Part shown: piece by piece, positions 1-8,003 of the stretch
How positions within the stretch are numbered: the stretch's first letter is position 1
Layout of the letters: every line of letters starts with the position of its first letter
NCBI GenBank assembly: GCA_003963245.1
Contig: RXJX01000028.1
Location: 1 to 39,468 of the forward strand
Source: Neisseriaceae bacterium
Lineage (GTDB): Bacteria; Pseudomonadota; Gammaproteobacteria; Burkholderiales; UBA11063
Length of the DNA: 39,468 nt
Reading direction: 5' to 3'
The notes under the pieces: model-generated
Told to the model about the DNA's origin: nothing
Database searches by the model: none
The model's input: the letters and a program-made list of their open reading frames with translations, nothing else
Program-made: the position numbers and the translations under genes

Positions 1-521
1 ATCCTTAACGAGATGATTGAAGAACCAGATTTTGAATGGTTGATGATAGATGCAAGTCATGTAAAGGTACATCAACATGCAGCTGATGCTATTGGTAGAA
101 ATGAAGCCATGAGTCGCACAAAAGGGGGCTCAACACAAAGATACATCTGGCCGTGGACGCGCATGGTATGCCAGTCAGAGTTATTGTTACAGAAGGTACC
201 ACTGCTGATTGCACAAAGGCTGAAAAATTAATTGCTGGCTTTGATGCAGATTACTTGTTGGAAGATAGAGGATATGATAGTAATGAAATTATAGACTCTG
301 CAAATGAGCTTGGTATGAAATCAGTGATACCACCGAAGAAAAATCGCAAGGTATTACGGGAATACGAGAGGAATCTGTATAAATTAAGGCATCTTGTGGA
401 AAATGCTTTTCTGGATTTAAAAGAGTGGCGTGGAATAGCCACCAGATATACAAAAAGAGCATCATCATATTTGGCAGCAGTACAAATTAGATGTATTTGT
501 TTGTGGAGTAAGATAATTTGA
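1..521 (+). CDS. IS5-family transposase, partial, two overlapping frames joined by a probable -1 shift
   Basis: DDE transposase that cuts and pastes the element. The upstream frame enters from the window edge and carries the first catalytic Asp in WLMIDASHVKVH. The second frame (open through 153-521) carries the second Asp in LLEDRGYDS and the Glu in VENAFLDLKEWRG, the usual IS5/IS427 C-terminus. Reading ..SRTKGG in the first frame and slipping back one base on the A4G5 run at 120-128 gives the family sequence TKGGLNTKIHLAVDAHGMPV without a gap. Members of the IS427 group are known to use two overlapping frames, so this is probably programmed frameshifting rather than decay. The N-terminus is missing only because of the window edge. 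Confidence 0.8.
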
Positions 522-550
522 CGACGATATCTAGTAAAGTTAACAAACAC
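1..550 (+). mobile_element. IS5-family (IS427-like) insertion sequence, 3' part, cut by window edge
   Basis: The stretch holds the DDE transposase gene described in the next entry plus about 30 bases after its stop. The left end lies outside the window, so neither the terminal repeats nor a target duplication can be compared. The sequence TTGACGACGATATCTAGT around 518-535 resembles the distal end seen in IS427-like elements, but the exact right border is a guess somewhere between 521 and 555. The next gene (VOC protein) starts at 596 with its own Shine-Dalgarno, so the element does not disrupt it. Confidence 0.7.
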
Positions 551-595
551 ACCGCTAAGTTATTATAAAATACAGCTAACAAAAGGAGATAAATT

Positions 596-1042
596 ATGTC
601 ATTAAATAAGATCACATCCGCTCTTTGGTTTTCTGCTCACGGTGGCAATATTGCAATACTTTTAGATTATTACAAAAAAATATTTACTAATGATTTTGTA
701 GCTGAAGGTATTATCTCTCTGGGAACGACGCCAAGTGGGAATGCTGAAATGTGCAATATAGAGATATATGGGCAAAAATACTTCATAATGTGTACTGAAA
801 AAGAGCACCATCCATTAAATGACTCTTTTGCAATTAGAATCAACTGTGAAAATCAACATGAAATAGACAAATTTTGGGACTATTTTACAGAAGAAGGTAA
901 AGAATCCCAATGTGGCTGGTGTATTGATAAGTACGGGCTGCGTTGGCAGATTATACCAAATAATCTCAATGAATTATTAAGCAAGCCCAATGGATGGCAA
1001 ACAATGATGAAACAAAAGAAAATAATTATAGGGGAATATTAG
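596..1042 (+). CDS. VOC-family protein, PhnB-like (glyoxalase/bleomycin-resistance fold)
   Basis: A 148-residue protein of the PhnB-like branch of the vicinal oxygen chelate superfamily (often annotated as 3-demethylubiquinone-9 methyltransferase-like, a label with no proven meaning here). The visible signature is the C-terminal CGWCIDKYGLRWQIIP block, matching the CGW-x-DKYG-x-WQI-P motif of this group; the N-terminal half has the expected LWF..G....LDYYKKIF pattern. The reaction is unknown. AAAAGGAG at 581-588 sits 7 bases before the ATG and fixes the start. It stands alone between the IS element and the convergent nrdD, so the context gives no clue to substrate. Confidence 0.8.
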   Translation: MSLNKITSALWFSAHGGNIAILLDYYKKIFTNDFVAEGIISLGTTPSGNAEMCNIEIYGQKYFIMCTEKEHHPLNDSFAIRINCENQHEIDKFWDYFTEEGKESQCGWCIDKYGLRWQIIPNNLNELLSKPNGWQTMMKQKKIIIGEY

Positions 1043-1177
1043 GACCTCTTTTGGACTTTAAGCTTGACCAACATATTTTAGTACTAATTACATATTGGTT
1101 ACTGGTTTTTACATTTTGTTAATTAACTATATGCTTACAATATTTAATTCTTTTTTGAATTAATTAGGCGTTTCTGA

Positions 1178-2653
1178 CTAATTAAAAGACATAGAATGAT
1201 AATGCCGCATTTTTTCCTCTATTCTACGTTCTTTGCTGAAATTATCAATCAACTTAAGATAACCAATCACACGTGTTGCATGCCGTACATTTTTAGAAGA
1301 GCATTGTGGGCAATAATCAAGCGTTAATTTATTAAGCATACCACAGTCACAACAATAAGTAACTTTTACATTAGTCGTCCAATAATTGCAGCCAGTTTTA
1401 GCTGCCAGATTAAACAACTTCAGATACCCTTCTACGGTTAGATAGCCATCAGTATTAAGATGTAATGCCGAACCACCATCGAGATATTGGGTGATTTCAC
1501 GCCCATGCAAGATAAATTTATCGACGATATTAACTCCAACTTCTTCTACCGGATAAAAATAGCTATTATAACAATCACGATTTATTTGATATCCTGCTTG
1601 CTTGTCCCATTTAGCATTTTTCACCCCTAAATTCTCGGCCGGCACAAATTCAGTGTTAAACAAATAACCATACTCTTGGCGCGCTACACGGTTTGCATCG
1701 TAGATAATTTTTAACTGCTGCTGTAGAAATTGAATATATTCGAGATTATTAGCGGGAGTGATTCCTAAAGACTCAGCCGCTTCGAGCATTCCGTTGATAC
1801 CAATAGTTAAAAACTGTTTATTAATATTAATATACCCAGCCGAATACACTGGTAAAAGATCAGCATTTAAAAAATCTTCAATAATTTTACGGTAAGCAAC
1901 ATGATATTTATGATTTTTTTTAACCTCAGTCAACAAATCGCGCTTGTCCAGCACCAACCTATTCATATTTAAGGTAATTACATTTATTGAACCTGTAGCC
2001 ACACCTCCTGCACCGGAGGTATTTGAAAAAGTATTATCGCTCAACTCATTGCGTAAGCGACAGCATGAACTTAAGCTATCGACGCTTTCTGACATATAAA
2101 TAAAAAATGAATTGCCCTCATGCATTTGTTTGGCACACATTTGTGCAAAATCGTCATCTTTAGGCTGATTATGTTGAGTTAGCATGGCGACCGTTACAAC
2201 TGGAAAAGTCAAAATTGCTTTAGTTCGTTCCTGATTAAACCAACCGAGAAAAAACTCTTCCAAATTTATCACCGATGCAAAGTCAGGACGAGCTCCATCC
2301 AGAAAAATAAAATCTGCAAATAACGAACTTAAAAAATTACTATCAAAAATTGAAATATTCCAAAAAATGCTTTGATACCCACGCGCAGCCGCTGGTTGAT
2401 TTAATGCATAAACCACATGCTGTAAATGATTCTCAATTTCTGATTTATGAGCTAGTAAATAATTATCTCCATAATCCAAACGTGCAAAATAATCAAAATA
2501 CAATAAAAATTCCGGTGTACCACAAGCACCAGCAAATTGTGATGAAATAGCAAAAACTAAATTAACAAATGAACCACAAAAACTATCTAGATGTTTTGAA
2601 GCTAAGGATTCACCGCCCAAAGTAGTCAAACCATTAAGTAAAAACGGGTACAT
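1178..2653 (-). CDS. nrdD: Anaerobic (class III) ribonucleoside-triphosphate reductase NrdD, C-terminal 80 %, out of frame with its N-terminus
   Basis: Glycyl-radical enzyme making dNTPs from NTPs without oxygen. This frame covers the barrel and C-terminus: FCGSFVNLVFAISSQFAG, the SSCCRLRNELSD region with conserved Cys, and GAGGVATGSINVITLN. Near the end are a zinc-binding pair CCDCG...CPQC and the radical motif TRVIGYL, whose Gly is residue 464 of this piece. The frame has no proper start of its own: the first ATG falls inside the conserved FPYCASITMYPF block whose first half is encoded just upstream in the same frame. The real N-terminus is the open frame at 2626-2973. Together they give roughly 600 residues, the normal size for an NrdD lacking the ATP-cone. 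An inverted repeat TTAATTAG/CTAATTAA overlaps the stop codon. Confidence 0.88.
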   Translation of the reverse strand: MYPFLLNGLTTLGGESLASKHLDSFCGSFVNLVFAISSQFAGACGTPEFLLYFDYFARLDYGDNYLLAHKSEIENHLQHVVYALNQPAAARGYQSIFWNISIFDSNFLSSLFADFIFLDGARPDFASVINLEEFFLGWFNQERTKAILTFPVVTVAMLTQHNQPKDDDFAQMCAKQMHEGNSFFIYMSESVDSLSSCCRLRNELSDNTFSNTSGAGGVATGSINVITLNMNRLVLDKRDLLTEVKKNHKYHVAYRKIIEDFLNADLLPVYSAGYININKQFLTIGINGMLEAAESLGITPANNLEYIQFLQQQLKIIYDANRVARQEYGYLFNTEFVPAENLGVKNAKWDKQAGYQINRDCYNSYFYPVEEVGVNIVDKFILHGREITQYLDGGSALHLNTDGYLTVEGYLKLFNLAAKTGCNYWTTNVKVTYCCDCGMLNKLTLDYCPQCSSKNVRHATRVIGYLKLIDNFSKERRIEEKMRHYHSMSFN

Positions 2654-2973
2654 AGTAATTGACGCACAATACGGAAAAACGGATGCGTTTCATCATGTTT
2701 ATATATTTCGTGAGTTTCCAGCTGACGAATATATTCCTCTGCAAGTTCTATTCCAAATAGCTCACTTATTTTATTAGTCATCAAAGCACGATTAAGTTGA
2801 ACATTAATATCCTTATGAATTTCCTGTGCCAAAGTTGCAACATTTTTATGAGTAATATTGGCATTTGCATCTACCAGCGATACATCTGCAGCATTAGTTG
2901 GCTGAATATAGTTATTAATAAAGCTTAATTTCGCCCTCATTTGCTCAGAACTAAGTTTCATAAATAAACTCAT
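2626..2973 (-). CDS. nrdD: NrdD N-terminal part, frame broken at a T5 run
   Basis: First about 95 residues of the anaerobic ribonucleotide reductase: VDANANITHKNVATLAQEI, HKDINVQLNRAL and IYKHDET are typical of NrdD. After HDETHPFF the frame runs off into an unrelated tail (RIVRQLL...). The expected continuation, PYCASITMYPFL, lies in the -1 frame. The change point is the run of five T (minus strand; A5 at 2675-2679 on plus): one more T would read HDETHPFFPYCASITMYPF straight into the downstream part. The -1 frame has stop codons only about 20 bases upstream of the run, so the shift must occur here. The start overlaps the nrdG stop (ATGA) and has a very strong SD, GGGGAGGAG. Sequencing error, real mutation or translational slippage cannot be told apart by reading. 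Confidence 0.85.
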   Translation of the reverse strand: MSLFMKLSSEQMRAKLSFINNYIQPTNAADVSLVDANANITHKNVATLAQEIHKDINVQLNRALMTNKISELFGIELAEEYIRQLETHEIYKHDETHPFFRIVRQLLCTRFYLMV

Positions 2974-3443
2974 ACTGCTCTCCTCCCCGAGATAGGTAAT
3001 ACATGTTGGAATAAATGAGTCAAATCTTCCCCCGTAACTAAACTAGTAAGCCGCTGATTGGTTATTGGACTAGTCAAGCCGCCTAAATCTTCGCGATAAG
3101 CACCAGTTTTAATAAAATCGAGATGTTGACAAATCTTATCTGAAATAAATTGACGACCAGTATAGAGGCAAGTTTTTAAACCTTGTTCATGAGCTATTTT
3201 TAACTTACTAACCAGTTCTGTAAGCTGCCACTCACCGCCATAAAATAGCACACAACTAATGAAATCTCGAACATGCATTAACTTTTCAACAAAAAGTTCA
3301 TCGCTTAATTCATAAACTGATGCAGCTTGTAAACTTTGCCAAAAACATCCACGACAACCCAACTGACAGCCAGCAATAGCAAAAGCCAAGCTTATTTCAC
3401 CAGGGACATCATTTAGTACTACATCGCAGTTATAGCACTTCAT
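2970..3443 (-). CDS. nrdG: Anaerobic ribonucleoside-triphosphate reductase activating protein NrdG
   Basis: Radical-SAM activase that installs the glycyl radical on NrdD. The [4Fe-4S]-binding motif is GCQLGCRGC (C-x3-C-x2-C), followed by FYGGEW and the family block YREDLGGLTSPITNQRL. An upstream in-frame ATG at 3455 has no SD; ATG at 3443 is preceded by GGTGATCG and begins MKCYNCDVVLND, so I choose 3443 (157 residues). The extra CYNC pair at the N-terminus is notable but its role is unknown. nrdG precedes nrdD and overlaps it by four bases, so the two are surely co-transcribed and translationally coupled. The order G then D is less common than D then G. Confidence 0.92.
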   Translation of the reverse strand: MKCYNCDVVLNDVPGEISLAFAIAGCQLGCRGCFWQSLQAASVYELSDELFVEKLMHVRDFISCVLFYGGEWQLTELVSKLKIAHEQGLKTCLYTGRQFISDKICQHLDFIKTGAYREDLGGLTSPITNQRLTSLVTGEDLTHLFQHVLPISGRRAV

Positions 3444-3480
3444 CACGATCACCATATTTAGTATTTAAAAAGCAATTATA

Positions 3481-3496
3481 CCACTAAATATAGAAT
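3481..3496. promoter_or_regulatory. Possible NrdR-type box upstream of nrdG
   Basis: The core CTAAATATAG (3484-3493) differs from the NrdR core CTATATATAG in one base. About 31 bases nearer to the gene lies a poorer, inverted partner, CATATTTAGT (3453-3462), and the nine-base arms ATATTTAGT and ACTAAATAT are exact inverse copies. NrdR boxes normally come as pairs about 31 bp apart upstream of ribonucleotide reductase genes. The second site has the wrong internal spacing, so this is only a candidate. Confidence 0.3.
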
Positions 3497-3703
3497 TAAC
3501 ATTATTTTTTATACGGTTTATCTATGATTTCAATTTAATAATATCCGCAACAATAAAGTTCCTTTATTGGCAGATCAATTCTAAATATGCTATATTTATG
3601 CTCGTTCGTCATAGTATCAAATAACATAGAACTATCAAACTATTAACCAGATTTAAGCAAACTTTATATGATTCATATATTTTCAATAATGAAAACCACA
3701 TAA

Positions 3704-4471
3704 ATGCGACATAAAAAAAGCATTCTGGCATGGTTAATTGACAAAATAAATTTGTCGCAGCTAATTTTTATCTCCGGATTTTTATGGGTAATAGCCTATG
3801 GCACTCTTGGCTGTTATTTACTTCGTCATCAATTTAAAGGAATAAGTTCGCTTCACGATGCCTTTTATTATACAGTTGTGACTTATGCTACAGTTGGTGA
3901 TAATAATATTAGCCCAATTACGGACCTTAGCAAAGATTTTGTAGTTAGCATGATTGCTTTTGGTTTGAGTAGTTTTGCAATGTTTGGATCTTTTATTATT
4001 TATCAGGTAGTTAATCAAGTTCAGAAAATCATTTACAAAATCCAAGGCGGGAAAATCAAAATGAAGAACCATATTATCCTCTGTGGTTATAGCGTAATCA
4101 CCGAGTTACTTATCAATAAATTTACTCAAAGTCAAACTCCATTTATACTTTTGGACAATGCTCAACATCATGAATTAAACAGTGAAAAAGAAGGAAATTT
4201 TCTATATGTCAGCGTTCCAAACCGACTTGAAAGTTTAGTTAGAGCTAATATTGAACATTGCAAAATGATAATTGCTTCGTCGGATTTAGATAGTGAAAAT
4301 ATTTTGGCGGCCGTAAATGCAGATCGTTTAAAGAAGCAATTTCATGCTGATTTTAAAATTGTGGTTCGGGTACTTTATGAAGAAAATTTTGCGGTTGCTA
4401 AGCAAAACGGCGCCACTGACGTGATTTCACCGACTTTAATGGCAGCTAATGCCATAATTGATTTGATGTAA
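3704..4471 (+). CDS. Kch-like two-helix potassium channel with cytoplasmic RCK (TrkA-N) domain
   Basis: Inner-membrane ion channel of 255 residues. TM1 spans about residues 19-40, the pore loop and filter about 53-70, TM2 about 79-104, and a TrkA-N/RCK domain starts at about 121. The RCK segment IILCGYSVITELL parallels E. coli Kch, which likewise lacks the canonical glycine-rich NAD motif. The filter reads TYATVGDNNISP where typical potassium channels have TVGYGD or TVGFGD, so selectivity may differ. An in-frame ATG at 4061 with AAGGCGGG upstream could produce the RCK domain alone, as is known for E. coli Kch. The first ATG has only a weak ribosome-binding site. It ends 9 bases from the convergent hypothetical gene. 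Confidence 0.83.
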   Translation: MRHKKSILAWLIDKINLSQLIFISGFLWVIAYGTLGCYLLRHQFKGISSLHDAFYYTVVTYATVGDNNISPITDLSKDFVVSMIAFGLSSFAMFGSFIIYQVVNQVQKIIYKIQGGKIKMKNHIILCGYSVITELLINKFTQSQTPFILLDNAQHHELNSEKEGNFLYVSVPNRLESLVRANIEHCKMIIASSDLDSENILAAVNADRLKKQFHADFKIVVRVLYEENFAVAKQNGATDVISPTLMAANAIIDLM

Positions 4472-4480
4472 AGTATCCGA

Positions 4481-5440
4481 TTAAGCATCAATACTAAAAA
4501 CCAAGACATGATCTGCTTTCCATTGTTGAAGGCTGGCATGAGCGCTGCCCAGCGGAACAACGCTAGGACTCATTGAATTTATCCCCTGGAATAAATTATC
4601 AATTTTATGCCGATAAAGTTCACTTGATGCTGCTCGTTGCGAACTTCTTGCACTAACTAAGCTTAGCATCTGAAATAATCCCATCTGCGCATTAATTTCT
4701 GTCTCTGTCAAATGTGTTTGGTCAAAAACCAATTTAATACTTGCAATCTGCCTCGTCGCTGTACGATAGCCCAATATCACAAATATATTTTTCACGCCAT
4801 TTAACGGGTAAATATACCACTGATAACCTATTGACTTACTATTTACTATTTCATATTTATTCGTTAACAATATCGCATTTCTTGCATCTGGAAATTGTGC
4901 AACCTGATGATTGAATTTATCTTCAAGTTTAGCCAAACTAACGCTAAAACTGTTATTCTTCTTATTCAGTTTAGCATACAGATCTAATTTACTTGCTAGT
5001 TGTTGCCGATCTAACGATGAAGCCGAACTAGGTGGAATAACTTGAGATGCTGTAGTAGATGACTTAGGCGTATTATCCACGATAATAACATCATCATTCT
5101 TAATTGTTCTCAATTTAGGCTTTACTTTATTTCGTACCAGTGATTGACTGGCTACCTTATTTAAAACACTCTTAGTAAACCGTTCACCGCTTTTTACCTC
5201 GTTAGCTACAGGGGTAGAACTCTGAATTATCTTGGTATTAACTATCTGACTCTGACTTGAGACAGAAGAAAACGTTCCATGTGAATAATAGTTATAAGCA
5301 ATTTTAATTAGAAAATAACAAGTCCCAGCTAAAACAATCAGAATAAGCAATTCGACACTAATCCGAAATATCTTAGCCAGTAGAGGTTCTGGCAACTCAT
5401 AGAATTGATCACTCTGATCGTTTAATTGGGGCTCATTCAT
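4481..5440 (-). CDS. Hypothetical single-pass membrane protein with periplasmic C-terminal domain
   Basis: I do not recognise this 319-residue protein. Residues 1-25 are polar, about 30-49 form one hydrophobic segment (LLILIVLAGTCYFLI), about 50-155 are a Ser/Thr/Lys/Val-rich low-complexity linker, and about 156-319 look like a folded domain (KYEIVNSKSIGYQWYIYPL, KNIFVILGYRT, ASIKLVFDQTHLTETEI). This is the layout of a type II anchored periplasmic protein with a tether. The ATG lies 6 bases after the stop of ltaE with GTGGAT as a weak SD, so it is probably translated from the ltaE message. No functional link between the two is evident. Confidence 0.7.
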   Translation of the reverse strand: MNEPQLNDQSDQFYELPEPLLAKIFRISVELLILIVLAGTCYFLIKIAYNYYSHGTFSSVSSQSQIVNTKIIQSSTPVANEVKSGERFTKSVLNKVASQSLVRNKVKPKLRTIKNDDVIIVDNTPKSSTTASQVIPPSSASSLDRQQLASKLDLYAKLNKKNNSFSVSLAKLEDKFNHQVAQFPDARNAILLTNKYEIVNSKSIGYQWYIYPLNGVKNIFVILGYRTATRQIASIKLVFDQTHLTETEINAQMGLFQMLSLVSARSSQRAASSELYRHKIDNLFQGINSMSPSVVPLGSAHASLQQWKADHVLVFSIDA

Positions 5441-5446
5441 TGTAAT

Positions 5447-6466
5447 TTATCCACGATAAAAATGTTTAATCGCCGTTATAGCTTTTGTTACATCTGACTT
5501 AGTAACGTCTAAATGAGTTGCCAAACGAAGTAAACCAGCTTTGTTCGCAGCTTTAGGCAAAACAATACCTTGTTCAAATAATGAAGCGCGAAGTTCTGGA
5601 TAACGTACAGCTGCTTTAATAAACACAATATTGGTATTAACCGCAACTACTTCAATCTCATCCACTTGTGCCAGCTCATGCGCCAATAGCTCAGCATTAG
5701 TATGATCTTCTGCCAATCGTTGAATATTATGCTCCAAGGCATATATACCGGCGGCTGCCATAATTCCAGCTTGACGCATACCGCCACCGAGCATTTTGCG
5801 CCATTTACGTGCTTCTTTGATTAATTCTGTAGAACCACAAAGTACTGAGCCCATTGGTGTACCAAGCCCTTTGGACAAACAAATTGATACCGAATCAAAA
5901 TTCTTAGTGATTGTTTGTAAATCAACACCAAGTTTAACTGCGGCATTAAATACTCGTGCGCCATCTAAATGACTGGCAAGCTTATTTTCACAGCAAAACT
6001 GAGGAATTTGCTCTAAATAATCCAGAGGGAGCACTTTACCGCCAGTAGTATTCTCTAAGCACAACAATTTAGTTCTCGCATGATGAGCATCGTCGGGTTT
6101 GATTGCAAGATATACTTTTTCTAAATCCAACGTACCATCGGGATTAAAATCAAGGGGCTGTGGCTGAATACTTCCCAATACTGCAGCACCGCCGCCCTCC
6201 CACATGTAGGTATGTGCAGATTGCCCTACAATGTATTCATCACCACGACCACAATGAGCTAATAATCCTAATAAATTACTCTGAGTTCCAGTCGGTGCAA
6301 AAACAGCAGCAGCCATCCCACTTAATTCAGCTATTCGCTCTTCAAGTAAATTAACCGTAGGATCTTCACCAAAAACATCATCACCAACCGAAGCATTCAT
6401 CATTGCCTTAAGCATTTCAGCGCTGGGTTTAGTTACTGTATCACTACGTAAATCTATTAATTTCAT
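5447..6466 (-). CDS. ltaE: Low-specificity L-threonine aldolase
   Basis: PLP enzyme cleaving L-threonine or L-allo-threonine to glycine and acetaldehyde in the cytosol. The 339-residue length and the motifs fit: IDLRSDTVTKPS at the start, DDVFGEDPTVNLLEE, the stacking His in AHTYMWEGGG (H85), the PLP-contacting Asp-Gly-Ala-Arg in HLDGARVFNA (D168), and the Schiff-base Lys in SICLSKGLGTPMGS (K199). GGTGA lies 7-8 bases before the ATG. It is divergent from the exported amidase gene, and the short hypothetical membrane gene follows 6 bases after its stop. Confidence 0.95.
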   Translation of the reverse strand: MKLIDLRSDTVTKPSAEMLKAMMNASVGDDVFGEDPTVNLLEERIAELSGMAAAVFAPTGTQSNLLGLLAHCGRGDEYIVGQSAHTYMWEGGGAAVLGSIQPQPLDFNPDGTLDLEKVYLAIKPDDAHHARTKLLCLENTTGGKVLPLDYLEQIPQFCCENKLASHLDGARVFNAAVKLGVDLQTITKNFDSVSICLSKGLGTPMGSVLCGSTELIKEARKWRKMLGGGMRQAGIMAAAGIYALEHNIQRLAEDHTNAELLAHELAQVDEIEVVAVNTNIVFIKAAVRYPELRASLFEQGIVLPKAANKAGLLRLATHLDVTKSDVTKAITAIKHFYRG

Positions 6467-6607
6467 TTTTATTTCACCATATAGTTATATTGAGCATTAT
6501 TTTATCATGCTTATCAGCAAATATTTTGTCCATTACCCGATACTTAATGATAAACTACCCAATAAAATTTTGCTTGGCTACTTAAAAAATGAAACGAGGA
6601 TGCTGCC

Positions 6608-7948
6608 ATGAAATCAAAACTAAGTTTTTTGTTAGGTTTTAGCTGTTATAGCTTAGCTACTGCTCAGCTTTGCTACGCAGTAGAAAGTGATAACTGTTTG
6701 TCATTTCTGCCCGGACGGCTTAATCAAGACTTAATGATGGCCCAAAAAGTTGCAGAAAAACATCAATCTACAACTTATCTCTTACCTGCTACACCAGCAA
6801 CTACTCAGTGGGGAATTTTTGACAAAGATCAACCGCCAGTTTTAAGGATTAAATCCGGCGATACTGTCGTAATTGAAACAGATGCAGCATCAGATAATCG
6901 GGTTGTTCCGGGTGTTAGTATCAATCAAGTAGCCAAAATGAATAATGCAGTTCCAGGTCGCGGCCCACATACCATAACTGGTCCGATATATATTGAAGGA
7001 GCAGAACCCGGTGATGTAATTCGCATCCACTTTAACAAAATCATGCCACGTCCATATGCTTCAAACAATAGCTTACCCGGCAAAGGGCTTTTACCTGAGA
7101 AATTTCCAGAGGGGCAAATCAGATATTTCTATTTAGATACGGATAAAATGCAAATGCAGTTTGCTCCCGGCATTATTATTCCACTCCACCCATTTCCGGG
7201 GACAATCGGTGTAGCTCGTGCAGAATCTGGTCAATTTGATTCGGTACCTCCCGGAAAATTTGGTGGCAATATGGATTTACCACCAATTACCCAAGGAACT
7301 AACTTATACTTACCAGTTTTTGTTTCTGGCGCATTACTCGGAACTGGAGATTCTCATGCAGGACAAGGTAATGGAGAAGTTAACTTAACCGCAATTGAAA
7401 CTGCATTTTCTGAGTTAAATGTCACAATTGATGTGGTTAAAAACAAAAACCTGGAATGGCCTTTAGCTGAAACCTCAACTGCTTGGGTAACGGTTGGTTA
7501 TGATCAGGACTTCAACAAAGCGATTGCTATTCTTGAATCACAAACGACTAATTTCATCATGCAAAATCGTAAAGTAAGTTATGCTCAAGCTCAAAAATTG
7601 ATGTATCGCAACTGGAATTGCCCTGTTGCTGAAGTTGTGGATGAGGTAAATGGCGCTTATTGCTTGATTCCTAAAGATTCAAATGCAGCAAAACCAGCTC
7701 CACTACCTGTAAAAGACAATGATAAAGAATACGTAACTTACGCTAAAAACCCGCAAGCTATGCAAGCAATCAAAGATGCAACATGGGAAATGATTACAAA
7801 AATATCAAAACTCAAGAACATGCAACAAATTGATGTTTATTCATTACTCAGCTTAACTATGGATTGCAGAATAGCACCGCACTATCAAGGCAGTGATTAT
7901 GAAATTCATTGTATGCTGCCAAAAAATCTGTGGGTTAAACAGAAATAG
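6608..7948 (+). CDS. Exported acetamidase/formamidase-family protein
   Basis: Member of the FmdA/AmdA acetamidase/formamidase family, which hydrolyses short amides to ammonia and the acid. Family blocks visible are GPIYIEGAEPGDVIRI, GTIGVAR, FGGNMD and GDSHAGQGNGEV. The protein has 446 residues, longer than many family members, with an extra C-terminal part (about 340-446) containing several Cys. Unlike the cytosolic enzymes, it begins with a clear Sec signal peptide, MKSKLSFLLGFSCYSLATAQ, with likely cleavage after LCYA (residue 24), so the enzyme should act in the periplasm. The substrate is not known. GAGGATGCTGCC precedes the ATG. A glycerate kinase gene follows 55 bases later. Confidence 0.85.
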   Translation: MKSKLSFLLGFSCYSLATAQLCYAVESDNCLSFLPGRLNQDLMMAQKVAEKHQSTTYLLPATPATTQWGIFDKDQPPVLRIKSGDTVVIETDAASDNRVVPGVSINQVAKMNNAVPGRGPHTITGPIYIEGAEPGDVIRIHFNKIMPRPYASNNSLPGKGLLPEKFPEGQIRYFYLDTDKMQMQFAPGIIIPLHPFPGTIGVARAESGQFDSVPPGKFGGNMDLPPITQGTNLYLPVFVSGALLGTGDSHAGQGNGEVNLTAIETAFSELNVTIDVVKNKNLEWPLAETSTAWVTVGYDQDFNKAIAILESQTTNFIMQNRKVSYAQAQKLMYRNWNCPVAEVVDEVNGAYCLIPKDSNAAKPAPLPVKDNDKEYVTYAKNPQAMQAIKDATWEMITKISKLKNMQQIDVYSLLSLTMDCRIAPHYQGSDYEIHCMLPKNLWVKQK

Positions 7949-8003
7949 TTAAAATGATAAAAAACGATACATGTGAAATTAGATTTGAGGAGATATACAC
8001 CAG

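Noticed and set aside
251..550. Minus-strand open frame of 99 codons over the IS element
   Set aside because: It lies antisense to the transposase C-terminus, has no SD and no recognisable protein features.
3500..3600. FNR site before nrdG (GGCAGATCAATT)
   Set aside because: Only the ATCAA half is present; the opposite half-site at the proper distance is missing.
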